NCBI RefSeq assembly: GCF_014773275.1
Contig: NZ_JACWMW010000001.1
Span: 1,514,598-1,578,597 of the forward strand
Reading direction: 5' to 3'
Length of the DNA stretch: 64,000 nucleotides
Source: Mucilaginibacter rigui
GTDB taxonomy: Bacteria > Bacteroidota > Bacteroidia > Sphingobacteriales > Sphingobacteriaceae
The notes beneath the pieces are model-generated. The model was not told the DNA's origin, made no database searches, and saw only the letters and a list, made by a program, of their open reading frames with translations. Positions 27,591 to 36,217 of this stretch are shown one piece after another; positions within the stretch are counted from its first letter, which is position 1; each line of letters opens with the position of its first letter. The position numbers and the translations under genes were made by a program.

Positions 27591-28619
27591 TTAGTTTGAT
27601 GATACATTAACAGTACCGTCTCCGCGTACCTGAACCAATGGGCCACCACCGTTTAATTTGCCTACAATGGCTTCTTTTTCTTTACGGCCGCTAAAATCAG
27701 AATTGGTAACGTTAAGGCGCACGTTATCGCCGCGCAGGTCAAGGTCTACACCTTGTTTTGGTATTGTAAGGTCAACATGGCCCGAGTTGCCATCAAGCTT
27801 AACGTATTTGCCTATCTTGTTCATTTGTACATGGATGCCTCCTGCGCTTGTAGAAGCATCAACGCTGCCAGAAATACCGGTAAGATTTACGCTGCCGCCC
27901 GATGTGCCGGTTACCAGCTCGCCTTCTATATTATTGCCCTTAACACTGCCGCCGCTGGTTTGCGCGTTGATATTGCCGTAAAGGTTTGTTAAACTTAATG
28001 AGCCGCCGCTGGTTTCTAATTTTATAATACCCTGGCAGTCTGCCGCGGTGATACTGCCGCCACTGGTTTCCATATCGATGGATGGCTTTGTGTTTGATAC
28101 TGTGATACTGCCGCCGCTGGTTTCTCCTTTTACTGCGCCCATTACCTTATCTACGCTGATACTGCCGCCACTGGTTTCAAAGTTTTGCGTGCCTGTAAGG
28201 TTATCCAGGTGGATGCTGCCGCCGCTGGTATTGAGGTTGGTAGCAGCCTCCTTATTTACATAAATTTTGAAGCCGATACTTAATGATTTGTTGCCCCAGT
28301 TTAGGCTGCGGCGGGGTTTTGCGGTAGCATGCAATTCCCCATTATGGATGTCAATATTAAGGATGTAATTTTCTTCCAGGCGCTTTTTGATCTCTTCTTT
28401 GCTTAATTCCCCAATCCTGTTGCCGCTTACATAAACATCTATATGTGGCTGTTGTCCGGCTTCGCCGCTCACAGATATACTGCCGCCGCTGGTATTTACA
28501 AATACACGCTTAATACCATCGTTAGCTAATGAGCGGGTATAGTATGGTATTTTATTGTCCTGTGCCGATGCAAGGCAAGCGGGTGCTGCCATTAATAATA
28601 TAAGAAAGTACTTTTTCAT
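27591..28619 (-). CDS. Secreted beta-repeat protein, DUF4097/DUF2807-like, within the permease array
   Basis: This 342-residue protein has a cleavable signal peptide (about 1-20, MKKYFLILLM...ASAQ). Its central part is built of eight 18-residue repeats with T-S-G-G-S at 131, 149, 167, 185, 203, 221 and 239 and a degenerate T-S-A-G-G at 257. An isolated TSGGS lies at 43. Such strictly periodic short beta repeats indicate a right-handed beta-solenoid, as in Bacteroidota putative adhesin (DUF4097/DUF2807) families. It is the only gene of the array that is neither permease, ATPase nor adaptor, placed second in unit C, 77 bp after the 28697 permease and 28 bp before the next. It probably works in the periplasm or at the outer membrane; its role is unknown. 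No lipobox is evident. Confidence 0.85.
   Translation of the reverse strand: MKKYFLILLMAAPACLASAQDNKIPYYTRSLANDGIKRVFVNTSGGSISVSGEAGQQPHIDVYVSGNRIGELSKEEIKKRLEENYILNIDIHNGELHATAKPRRSLNWGNKSLSIGFKIYVNKEAATNLNTSGGSIHLDNLTGTQNFETSGGSISVDKVMGAVKGETSGGSITVSNTKPSIDMETSGGSITAADCQGIIKLETSGGSLSLTNLYGNINAQTSGGSVKGNNIEGELVTGTSGGSVNLTGISGSVDASTSAGGIHVQMNKIGKYVKLDGNSGHVDLTIPKQGVDLDLRGDNVRLNVTNSDFSGRKEKEAIVGKLNGGGPLVQVRGDGTVNVSSN
27798..28229 (-). repeat. Eight 54-bp tandem coding repeats (18-residue solenoid coils)
   Basis: The eight protein repeats correspond to an uninterrupted 54-bp period on the minus strand. The plus strand shows CCGCCGCTGGT-like blocks at this interval. Copies differ at DNA level outside the TSGGS codons, so the array looks old and maintained by structure. 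Confidence 0.88.
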
Positions 28620-28696
28620 GTTATGTTTGTATTTATAATAAGACCACCTTTATGTGGTATAGGTTGCATGTGTTTTATTTTTGTTTGAGGTTATAG

Positions 28697-31099
28697 TTAC
28701 TCGCTTCTTAAGCTTTTTACCGGGTTGGTTAATGCAGCTTTTATTGACTGTAAGCTTACAGTTGCCAGTGCTATTAAAGCAGCGCCGCCACCTGCCAGTA
28801 AAAATACCCACCAGTTAATACTGATCTTGTAAGCAAAATCCTGCAGCCATTTATCCATGGCAAACCAGGCAATAGGGCTGGCTATAACAATTGCTATAAG
28901 TACTAACTTCATCAAATCGGTTGATAGCAGTTTTACAATGCTGGTTACACTCGCACCCAATACCTTGCGGATACCAATTTCTTTAACTCGCTGCTCGGCA
29001 GTAAACGTAACCAGGCCAAACAAGCCAAGGCAGGCAATGCTGATGGCCAGTATGGTGAATATCAGCAAAATGGTTCCCTGTTTTTGTTCGGTTTGGTACT
29101 GTGCCGCAAAATTTTGGTCAAGAAAATGAAACTCGGCTTTGTTCTCAATATCAAACCTGCTGTATGTTTTTGAAATATAATCTAAAGATGCCTGTACGTT
29201 TCCCCGGGCAATACGTACATATAAATTGTCCTTATCCTTTGCTTCAGCAGGGAGTTCCATGGTCATGGGGGCAATTTTGTGCTGTAGCGAATAGGTGTTA
29301 AAATCTTTCACCACACCTACAATAGTTTGGGTAATTACCTTGCCATCCTTATCAACACCGGTGCGTACACGGCGGCCAACCGCGTCTTTCCAGCCCAGTT
29401 CTTTAACCAGGGTTTCGTTCACCAATATAGCATCGGTAACATCACTTGGGCTATTTTTTGCAAAGTTGCGGCCACCTGCCATTTTTATCTGCATAGTGGG
29501 GATAAAATCCTCGTCTATCTGCAGGTTTTGTACAATCTTCGATTCGGATGTGGGTTTGCCATCGGCGCCCAGGTTAAAATCGCCGCCACCTATGTTGTTA
29601 TTGCCTATTGGGTTACCAGCCACGCCTACAGCCTCAATGGCTGGGTTTAGCAATAGCTGTTGTTTTAAAGCATCTACCTTGCCCCTAATATCGCGGTTAT
29701 TGATGTGGAAGGTAAGCGTTTGCGCCTTGTTGAAACCCAGGTCGCGTTTCTGAAAGTAATTTAATTGCTGATAAATGATAAATGAACCGGCTATCATCAC
29801 TATGGTGATCACAAATTGAAACACCACTAACGATTTGCGTAACAAGATGGTTGAGAGCTTGTTACCCAGCTGCCCCTTCATAGCCGGGATAGTTTTAAAG
29901 CCCGAAAGGAACAATGCCGGATAGATACCGCTTAAGATGCCTGCCACTAAGCTAAAGCCAATAAAGGCGATAGTGGTTTTTACCGTACCAAACTGCAGCA
30001 ACACTAAATTTTTGCCCGACAACTGGTTAAACGCCGGCAGTACAAATTGAATAATAGTTGCGGCTAAAACAGTTGAAATAAAGGTTAGCAAAATACACTC
30101 GGCAAAGAACATGATCATGAGCTGCGTCCTGTCAGATCCTATTACCTTGCGCACACCAATTTCTTTAATACGGATAGATGACCGTGCTGTGGTAAGATTT
30201 ACATAGTTGATGATGGCAATAAATAATATCAGTAAAGCTGTAATGCTGAACACATATATGTAGGTGATATTGCCATTTGAGCCCAATTCGTAGCTTAGGT
30301 TAGAGCGCAGGTGAATATCTGTTAAGGGCTGCAATTGCAGCGTAAACTTCATTGGCCCCAAATCGTTTTTAATGTGTTTGTTGAAGAAGTTATCGCCGGC
30401 GGCTTCAATTTTCTTGTAGTCGTTATGATCTTTTAATAGCAAGTAGGTGTATAGGTTTGAATTACCCCAGTTACTGCCATAACCTGCGGTGTAATCGGCC
30501 GGTAAAGCGCGTAATGCTTTAAAAGTGAAATGAGAGTTTACCGGCACATCTGCAATTATGCCGGTTACAGTTGCGGGCTGATCGCCAAGGGTAACGGTTT
30601 TATTGAGCGCTTCGGCCGCATCGCCAAAAATATTTTCGGCAAGTGTTTTAGTGAGTACAATAGTTTGTGGTTTTACTAAAGCGTCTTTAGCATCGCCGTA
30701 TAAAAACTGGTAACTGAATATATTAAAAATGCTGTTATCGGCAAACAGTATGCTGCCTTCGTTGATGGTTTTATCGCCATAAATGATCTTGCTGCCGCCT
30801 TCGGGATCAATCCGGCATGCATCAACCACCTGCGGGAACTCCGATTTTAAAGTTGGCGCGTATGGCGATGAGGTAACCGCCAGGTCGAACTTACCACCAT
30901 TCCACTGCCCGTGCTGCGCAACGCGGAAAATACGGTCGGCTTTGGTATTATAGCGGTCATAGCTCAACTCGTCGGTAACGTATAGGGTAATCAGCCAAAA
31001 AGCCGCTATACCCATAGCCAGCCCGAATATATTGATGAATGAGAATGATCTATGTTTTTGCAGGTTTCTCCACGCTATTTTGAAATAATTTCTGATCAT
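28697..31099 (-). CDS. MacB/FtsX-type ABC transporter permease, first gene of unit C
   Basis: This is an 800-residue permease. The start MIRNYFKIAWRN at 31099 was chosen: the open frame reaches 31141, but that would begin inside the promoter element, whereas 31099 lies 40 bp after the TGG. The first docking motif is KEIGVRKVIGS, preceded by RSSIRI; the second is KEIGIRKVLGAS. The periplasmic part has DIHLRSNLSYELGSNGNITY, similar to the 22702 gene. It ends NPVKSLRSE. It is preceded by promoter C and its activator element. Confidence 0.95.
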   Translation of the reverse strand: MIRNYFKIAWRNLQKHRSFSFINIFGLAMGIAAFWLITLYVTDELSYDRYNTKADRIFRVAQHGQWNGGKFDLAVTSSPYAPTLKSEFPQVVDACRIDPEGGSKIIYGDKTINEGSILFADNSIFNIFSYQFLYGDAKDALVKPQTIVLTKTLAENIFGDAAEALNKTVTLGDQPATVTGIIADVPVNSHFTFKALRALPADYTAGYGSNWGNSNLYTYLLLKDHNDYKKIEAAGDNFFNKHIKNDLGPMKFTLQLQPLTDIHLRSNLSYELGSNGNITYIYVFSITALLILFIAIINYVNLTTARSSIRIKEIGVRKVIGSDRTQLMIMFFAECILLTFISTVLAATIIQFVLPAFNQLSGKNLVLLQFGTVKTTIAFIGFSLVAGILSGIYPALFLSGFKTIPAMKGQLGNKLSTILLRKSLVVFQFVITIVMIAGSFIIYQQLNYFQKRDLGFNKAQTLTFHINNRDIRGKVDALKQQLLLNPAIEAVGVAGNPIGNNNIGGGDFNLGADGKPTSESKIVQNLQIDEDFIPTMQIKMAGGRNFAKNSPSDVTDAILVNETLVKELGWKDAVGRRVRTGVDKDGKVITQTIVGVVKDFNTYSLQHKIAPMTMELPAEAKDKDNLYVRIARGNVQASLDYISKTYSRFDIENKAEFHFLDQNFAAQYQTEQKQGTILLIFTILAISIACLGLFGLVTFTAEQRVKEIGIRKVLGASVTSIVKLLSTDLMKLVLIAIVIASPIAWFAMDKWLQDFAYKISINWWVFLLAGGGAALIALATVSLQSIKAALTNPVKSLRSE

Positions 31100-31122
31100 G
31101 GCGATTATTGTTTGATACAATA

Positions 31123-31140
31123 AACTTAAAACAAATGCCA
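31123..31140 (-). promoter_or_regulatory. Promoter C: sigma-54-like element
   Basis: On the minus strand TGGCATTTGTTTTAAG has its GG 40 bp before the start codon of the 28697 permease. The -24 half matches TGGCA; the -12 dinucleotide is AA, not GC. It is nearly identical to promoter D. Confidence 0.6.
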
Positions 31141-31182
31141 CATATATAAATAATTGATTATTAATTATTTATATATGTGGCA
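31136..31182. repeat. Perfect 20-bp inverted repeat overlapping promoter C
   Basis: Arms 31136-31155 and 31163-31182 are exact inverse copies with a 7-nt loop. Each begins with TGCCA/TGGCA at its outer end. The inner part is very AT-rich. The repeat lies between the -24 element and the activator element, where DNA bending or a second regulator would act. Confidence 0.7.
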
Positions 31183-31195
31183 GCCATAACAATGC

Positions 31196-31234
31196 GTACG
31201 CAAGCGTAACAGTATGTGTTCGGTTATGATACAG
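31196..31234 (-). promoter_or_regulatory. Upstream activator element, copy C
   Basis: In the transcription direction it reads CTGTATCATAACCGAAC, a short spacer, CTGTTACGC and GCGTAC. This is the copy closest to the five-copy consensus. Its near edge is 57 bp from the -24 GG of promoter C. Confidence 0.78.
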
Positions 31235-31250
31235 TATTGTAAAGACATAA

Positions 31251-31285
31251 GAGTAAAGAGTAAAGAGTAAAGAGTAAAGAGTAAA
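31251..31285. repeat. Five tandem GAGTAAA repeats
   Basis: Five perfect 7-bp copies lie directly between the unit C activator element and the unit D terminator hairpin. This looks like slippage expansion in the spacer; no function is evident. Confidence 0.85.
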
Positions 31286-31333
31286 GAATCAAGAGCCAAG
31301 ACAGAGGTATTTTTTTGTCTTGGCTCTTGATTC
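31286..31333 (-). terminator. Terminator-like hairpin at the end of unit D
   Basis: Perfect 18-bp arms (31286-31303 and 31316-31333) flank a 12-nt loop, 15 bp after the stop of the 31349 permease. In the minus direction no clear T-tract follows, but the stem is long and stable. It separates unit D from promoter C. Confidence 0.65.
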
Positions 31334-31348
31334 TAATATCTCTTGTCT

Positions 31349-33754
31349 CTATTCCGACCGTAAACTCTTTACCGGGTTGGCTACAGCTGCCTTAATAGCC
31401 TGGAAACTTACGGTGATAAAGGCTATCATTACAGATATTATACCTGCCAGTATAAACACCCACCATTGCAGCTCAACGCGGTAGGCAAAGTTTTGCAGCC
31501 ATATATTCATTAGCCACCATGCAAGTGGTGACGCTATAACCAGGGCCACAATTACCAATACAACAAAATCTACTGATAAAAGCGATACAATGCCCGATAC
31601 TGTAGCTCCCAATACTTTACGGATGCCTATCTCCTTCCCGCGCTGCTCGGCAGTAAAAGCAGCCAGGCCAAATAAGCCCAGGCAAGAAATAATTACAGCG
31701 ATTATGGCAAATACCGACATTAAGCCCGATGATTTAGCATCACTTCGATACATGTTATCAAACTCCTGATCGACAAACTTATATGAAAATGGTTCTCCCG
31801 GAAAGTTTTCCTTCCATATTGCTTCTGCTGCTGTAATAGCATCCCTTTGTTTATGGGCGGCTACCTTTACCTGGATATTTGTACACCATTCATCTGCGCT
31901 TTTTATAACCAGCGGGGTTATTTTTTCATGGAAGCTGCGGAAGTTAAAATCCTTAACAATACCTATTACACGCCCTGTATCGCCTTGCGCTATAAAACGC
32001 TGGCCTATATAGGGTTTGTGCAGGTTAAACTCGCGCGCAGCGGTCTCGTTCAATATAACATTGTGTTTATCTGAATTACCCTGCAAAAACCATCTGCCCA
32101 TGGCCATTTTAAGGTTTACAATATTTGTATAATCATAATCAACACTCATAAATGTAATGGGTGGCACAAAGTCCGCCGGGCGACCATCCCAATCGTTACT
32201 GCTGCCTGATGATGAGCTATTATTGTTAAGTACCGATTCAAAATTAGTGAGCGAGACAGACTCAATAGCGGCTTGCGATAACAGGCTTTGTTTAATGGTG
32301 GTCATAAAGGTTGCCCGTTGCTTATCGTTAAATTTTTTTATCAGGTTGTATGACACATCGAATGACATTACCTGTTCGCGGTTATACCCCTGGTTATGGT
32401 TACGGATAAATGCTAACTGGCGATATATGGTTATTACACCAACAATTAAAAATATCGAAAACGTAAATTGTACAACAACCAGGGCTTTGCGCAGCGCTAC
32501 ATCTTTTAAACGCAGCACACTTGTGCCCCTAAAAGTATTTAAGGGCTTAAATGACGATAATAGTAAAGCCGGATAAATACTATTTAAAACAATTGTACCA
32601 AGCAGCGTAGCCAGCAATATTATCCATAAATAACCGGAGGTTACCGATAACGAAAAGTTGCGATCAGTAAAGCTGTTGAATGATGGCAGGCATGCTGTTA
32701 CAATAATTATAGTTAATACAAGTGCCATAACGCTCACCAATGCCGACTCGGCTACAAACTGCATAAAAAGCTGTGACCTATCGGCTCCAACAATTTTTTT
32801 AACGCTCACCTCTTTTGCCCTTAAACTTGCACGTGCCGTTGTAAGGTTGACATAATTGATGCAGGCTATAAGCAATAATAGCACACCAAGAATAACAAAT
32901 ATGTAAACTACTTTTTTATCGCCGTGTATAATGCTTGAATGTTGCAGGTCATTTTCAAAATGGAGTGAAGTTAAAGGCGTTAAACCAATCTCAAGGTTCT
33001 TTTCCTTGCGGTTGGCTTCGAGTATGCCTTTAATTTTGCCGGAAACCGTTTTAAGGTTTGTGCCCGGGCGTATTTTTAAAAAGGTAAGGTAATTAAAATT
33101 ACCCCATTGTAGCATGTTCTTGCGCCCATTAGCATCCATAAACCTTGCAGCAACCGGGATGTAAGCATCAAACTTAAAACTTGAATTTGCAGGGGCATCT
33201 TTTATAATGGCCTGCACCTGGTAGTTGTTAGAATCTATTTTGATGGTCTTGCCTATCGCATCCTGGTTAGCAAAATATTTTTTCGCTTTGCTTTCTGACA
33301 ATATGATACTAAAAGGGTGCTGATTAAATGCAGCAGTGTTACCGCTTACAAAATCGCTTTTAAATATATCAAACCATTTCTCATCAACATAAGCCGCTTT
33401 TTCTTCCGGGAAAAACTCACCATTAATGTTAAAATAAACAGGCTCATAAGTTACCGGCATTATACGGGCTACCGTTTCTACCTCGGGCAATTGTTTTTTA
33501 ACCGCCTCCCCAACCTGATAAGGCGAAGTTTCCCATATCCAGGTAGTGGTTTTATCTAACGACAGATAGTTTTTTATCCGGAAGATATTAGCGGCATCGG
33601 GCACGTGCTTATCAAAGCTTAATTCGTTTTGTACCCATATAAATATGAGCACTGCAGCAGCCATACCAACAGATAAGCCGGCTATATTAATAAAACCGGT
33701 TACCCTGTGTTTCCAAAAATTCCTCCACGCGTGTTTGAAGTGGTTTTTTAGCAT
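31349..33754 (-). CDS. MacB/FtsX-type ABC transporter permease, last gene of unit D
   Basis: This is an 801-residue permease. The start MLKNHFKHAWRNF (33754) was preferred to two upstream ATGs in the same frame because it matches the paralogues. The first docking motif is KEVSVKKIVGA, with Ser for Gly and Lys for Arg; related KE[VI]SMRK forms occur in the 36218 and 43789 genes. The three also share a DWDG motif in the second periplasmic domain and FV-[AV]-ES/ET segments after the motif. The second docking motif is KEIGIRKVLGAT and the end NPVKSLRSE. It lies 74 bp after the 33829 gene and is followed by the unit D hairpin. Confidence 0.94.
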   Translation of the reverse strand: MLKNHFKHAWRNFWKHRVTGFINIAGLSVGMAAAVLIFIWVQNELSFDKHVPDAANIFRIKNYLSLDKTTTWIWETSPYQVGEAVKKQLPEVETVARIMPVTYEPVYFNINGEFFPEEKAAYVDEKWFDIFKSDFVSGNTAAFNQHPFSIILSESKAKKYFANQDAIGKTIKIDSNNYQVQAIIKDAPANSSFKFDAYIPVAARFMDANGRKNMLQWGNFNYLTFLKIRPGTNLKTVSGKIKGILEANRKEKNLEIGLTPLTSLHFENDLQHSSIIHGDKKVVYIFVILGVLLLLIACINYVNLTTARASLRAKEVSVKKIVGADRSQLFMQFVAESALVSVMALVLTIIIVTACLPSFNSFTDRNFSLSVTSGYLWIILLATLLGTIVLNSIYPALLLSSFKPLNTFRGTSVLRLKDVALRKALVVVQFTFSIFLIVGVITIYRQLAFIRNHNQGYNREQVMSFDVSYNLIKKFNDKQRATFMTTIKQSLLSQAAIESVSLTNFESVLNNNSSSSGSSNDWDGRPADFVPPITFMSVDYDYTNIVNLKMAMGRWFLQGNSDKHNVILNETAAREFNLHKPYIGQRFIAQGDTGRVIGIVKDFNFRSFHEKITPLVIKSADEWCTNIQVKVAAHKQRDAITAAEAIWKENFPGEPFSYKFVDQEFDNMYRSDAKSSGLMSVFAIIAVIISCLGLFGLAAFTAEQRGKEIGIRKVLGATVSGIVSLLSVDFVVLVIVALVIASPLAWWLMNIWLQNFAYRVELQWWVFILAGIISVMIAFITVSFQAIKAAVANPVKSLRSE

Positions 33755-33828
33755 ATAGTTTTCAGTTAATAGTTTCATATTAATGTCCATAGGCGATAGA
33801 TTACTATCGACAATGGACTATCAGGCAA

Positions 33829-36183
33829 TTATTCGCTGCGCAAGCTTTTAACCGGGTTTGCCGTAGCTGCCCGCATGGTATTAAGGCTTACTACTATCAG
33901 CGTTAAAAATAATATCAATGCCCCTACAGCTGCAAATAGCCAAATACTAATAGTAATATGATAGGCATACTTTTGCAGCCAGTTATTCATTAAATACCAG
34001 GTTAAAGGCACTGCTATTAAAAAGGCTATGGCAACCAGCTTTAAAAACTCAGTTGATATGAGCATTAACAGTTGCTGTACAGTTGCCCCCATTACTTTAC
34101 GTACACCTATCTCGCGGAAACGTTTCTCGATAGTAAAAGATGCCAGCCCTGCCAGCCCTATACAGCATATAAATATGGCCAGCCCCGCAAAGATGTTGGT
34201 AATGCGACTGATCAACTCTTCGGTAACAAACTTTTTGCCGAATTCCTGGTCTACAAAGCGGTATTCAAATAAATTTTGCGGGTTATATTTTTTGAAAATG
34301 GGTTCCATCGCCTTAATACCGGCCTGCGGGTTTATACCATCTTTAAACCGTACGTTAACCATGCTTGAACTATTTGGGTCGTAATAGATCATCAACGGCT
34401 CTACCGGGTCATACGGCGATGCCATAACCACATTGTCTATCACCCCTGCAACGGTATATTTTTTACCATAGCGCATTTCCATACCTACCGGGTTCTTTAA
34501 CTTCATGGCTTCCACTGCGGCTTTATTCAGCAACATCACTGCCGAATCGCCGGGCGTTTGCTTAAAGTCGCGGCCTTGTATTATTTTAATACCCATGGTT
34601 TTTGTAAAATCAACATCGGCATTTAGGCCCGAAAATATAATATCGCCGTTGGCCGCTTTCCCGTCGTAATCTGGCGAGCCCGACTTCCACCAGATCTCTG
34701 TTATGGGTGATGATGTGCGGGTTACTGCGCTTACCAGGTTTGTGTTAAGCAGGTCCTGCTTAATGGCGGCATAACTTTTATCAATATCGTTTGATGATGG
34801 CACCATAACCAGGTTATTGGGATTGTACCCAATGCTGCGATCTTTGATATGCTGTATTTGCTGATAAACAATAATGGTGGCTGATATGAGCAGTATCGAC
34901 ATTACAAACTGCCCAACCACCAGTATGCGCCTTGGTAATACGGCTGCTTTACCGGCGGCAAACGTGCCTTTTAACACCTTAACCGGGTTAAATGATGATA
35001 GGTACAGAGCGGGGTAACTGCCCGCTACAATGCCTGTAAACAGGATAATAGCGATAGACCCTAAAACAAAAAATGGCTCAATAATATTCAGGTGCAGGTT
35101 CTTGTTCACTAATGAATTAAATAGCGGCATCATTAAATACACCGTTATTACCGATAGTACAAATGCGATGAGCGCCAATATGATAGATTCAAAGAAGAAC
35201 TGAGTGATAAGCTGTTTTTTGTCAGACCCTAAAGTTTTACGGATGCCTACCTCCTTGGCGCGTTTCTCTGAGCGGGCTGTACTCAGGTTCATGAAATTTA
35301 CGCAGGCAATAAGCAATATAATAATGGCTATGATGGTAAACATGCGTACATACTCTATCATCCCCCCTACGTTTTTGCCATCCTTCCATTCGCTGTATAA
35401 GTGCCACTTATTCATGGGGAAGGTATAGTAAGTACTTATTTTGTCGCCCTTAGAATGGTCGTGTTTTACCTTATCGATATATTTATCAATTGCAGCCATG
35501 TTGGCGTTAGGTGTGGTTTGCACAAATACGTTATGCGACGAGCCACCCCACTCTTTCATGCGGTTTTTTACATAATCTGATGTGTAATCAAACGGCTCGA
35601 TAAAATCAAATTTAAAGGTAGAGTTGCCCGGAGGATCGGCTAAAACGGCAGCTATCTTAAAACTTTGCTGGTTATCTAACCTTACCATTTTATTCATCGG
35701 CTCATCGTTGCCAAAAAATGCTTTAGCGGCCGACTCTGTTATGATGATGGATTTTGGATCTTTTAAAGCTTCGGTAGGGTTACCTTTAAGTACTTTAAAG
35801 GTAAAAATGTTAAAAAACTGCTCGCTCGCAACGTAAAGGTCTTTTTTAAGTTTAATATTATTGTACTCCACCAGGTGCGATTCCTGGTGCGAGGTAACCA
35901 CTGTCCTCAATATTTGCGGGTTACCGCCCTCCAGTGTTTTAGCCAGTGGCAGCACCATATTGGGGTCGGTAAAGATGGTGGGCTTAAAATCGCGCGTAGC
36001 CATTACCTGGTAAATATTGTTGTGATTGGTGTGGAACTTATCAAAGGCCACCTCATCCTTCACCCATAAAAAAATGAAGATAGTACAGGTCATACCAATA
36101 GTAAGGCCCAGTATGTTGGTTACCGAAAAGCCCTTGTTCCTGATCAGGTTTCTCCAGGCAATTTTTACATAGTTTTTGATCAT
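33829..36183 (-). CDS. MacB/FtsX-type ABC transporter permease (unit D), LYxEF subfamily
   Basis: At 784 residues this is the shortest full-length permease of the array. It starts with MIKNYVKIAWRN. It has HLYSEWKDGKNVGG, FNPVKVLKG and FVDQEFGKKFVTEE, placing it with the 17776, 25193 and 46180 genes. The first docking motif is KEVGIRKTLGS. The second is REIGVRKVMGAT after IEKRF, where most members have EQRTKEIGIRKVLGAS. The C-terminus NPVKSLRSE follows MRAATA in place of the usual IKAA. It lies 34 bp after the 36218 gene. Confidence 0.95.
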   Translation of the reverse strand: MIKNYVKIAWRNLIRNKGFSVTNILGLTIGMTCTIFIFLWVKDEVAFDKFHTNHNNIYQVMATRDFKPTIFTDPNMVLPLAKTLEGGNPQILRTVVTSHQESHLVEYNNIKLKKDLYVASEQFFNIFTFKVLKGNPTEALKDPKSIIITESAAKAFFGNDEPMNKMVRLDNQQSFKIAAVLADPPGNSTFKFDFIEPFDYTSDYVKNRMKEWGGSSHNVFVQTTPNANMAAIDKYIDKVKHDHSKGDKISTYYTFPMNKWHLYSEWKDGKNVGGMIEYVRMFTIIAIIILLIACVNFMNLSTARSEKRAKEVGIRKTLGSDKKQLITQFFFESIILALIAFVLSVITVYLMMPLFNSLVNKNLHLNIIEPFFVLGSIAIILFTGIVAGSYPALYLSSFNPVKVLKGTFAAGKAAVLPRRILVVGQFVMSILLISATIIVYQQIQHIKDRSIGYNPNNLVMVPSSNDIDKSYAAIKQDLLNTNLVSAVTRTSSPITEIWWKSGSPDYDGKAANGDIIFSGLNADVDFTKTMGIKIIQGRDFKQTPGDSAVMLLNKAAVEAMKLKNPVGMEMRYGKKYTVAGVIDNVVMASPYDPVEPLMIYYDPNSSSMVNVRFKDGINPQAGIKAMEPIFKKYNPQNLFEYRFVDQEFGKKFVTEELISRITNIFAGLAIFICCIGLAGLASFTIEKRFREIGVRKVMGATVQQLLMLISTEFLKLVAIAFLIAVPLTWYLMNNWLQKYAYHITISIWLFAAVGALILFLTLIVVSLNTMRAATANPVKSLRSE

Positions 36184-36217
36184 TGTGATAAGTTTTAGGT
36201 CGTCCTATTTTACCATT

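Noticed and set aside
31100..31141. Longer N-terminus for the first unit C permease
   Set aside because: It would begin inside promoter C; all paralogues start with the M-[IFL]-[KR]-[NTS] pattern found at 31099.
31251..31285. GAGTAAA repeats as a CRISPR or iteron array
   Set aside because: The units are 7 bp with no spacers and no cas or replication genes; slippage repeats are the simpler reading.
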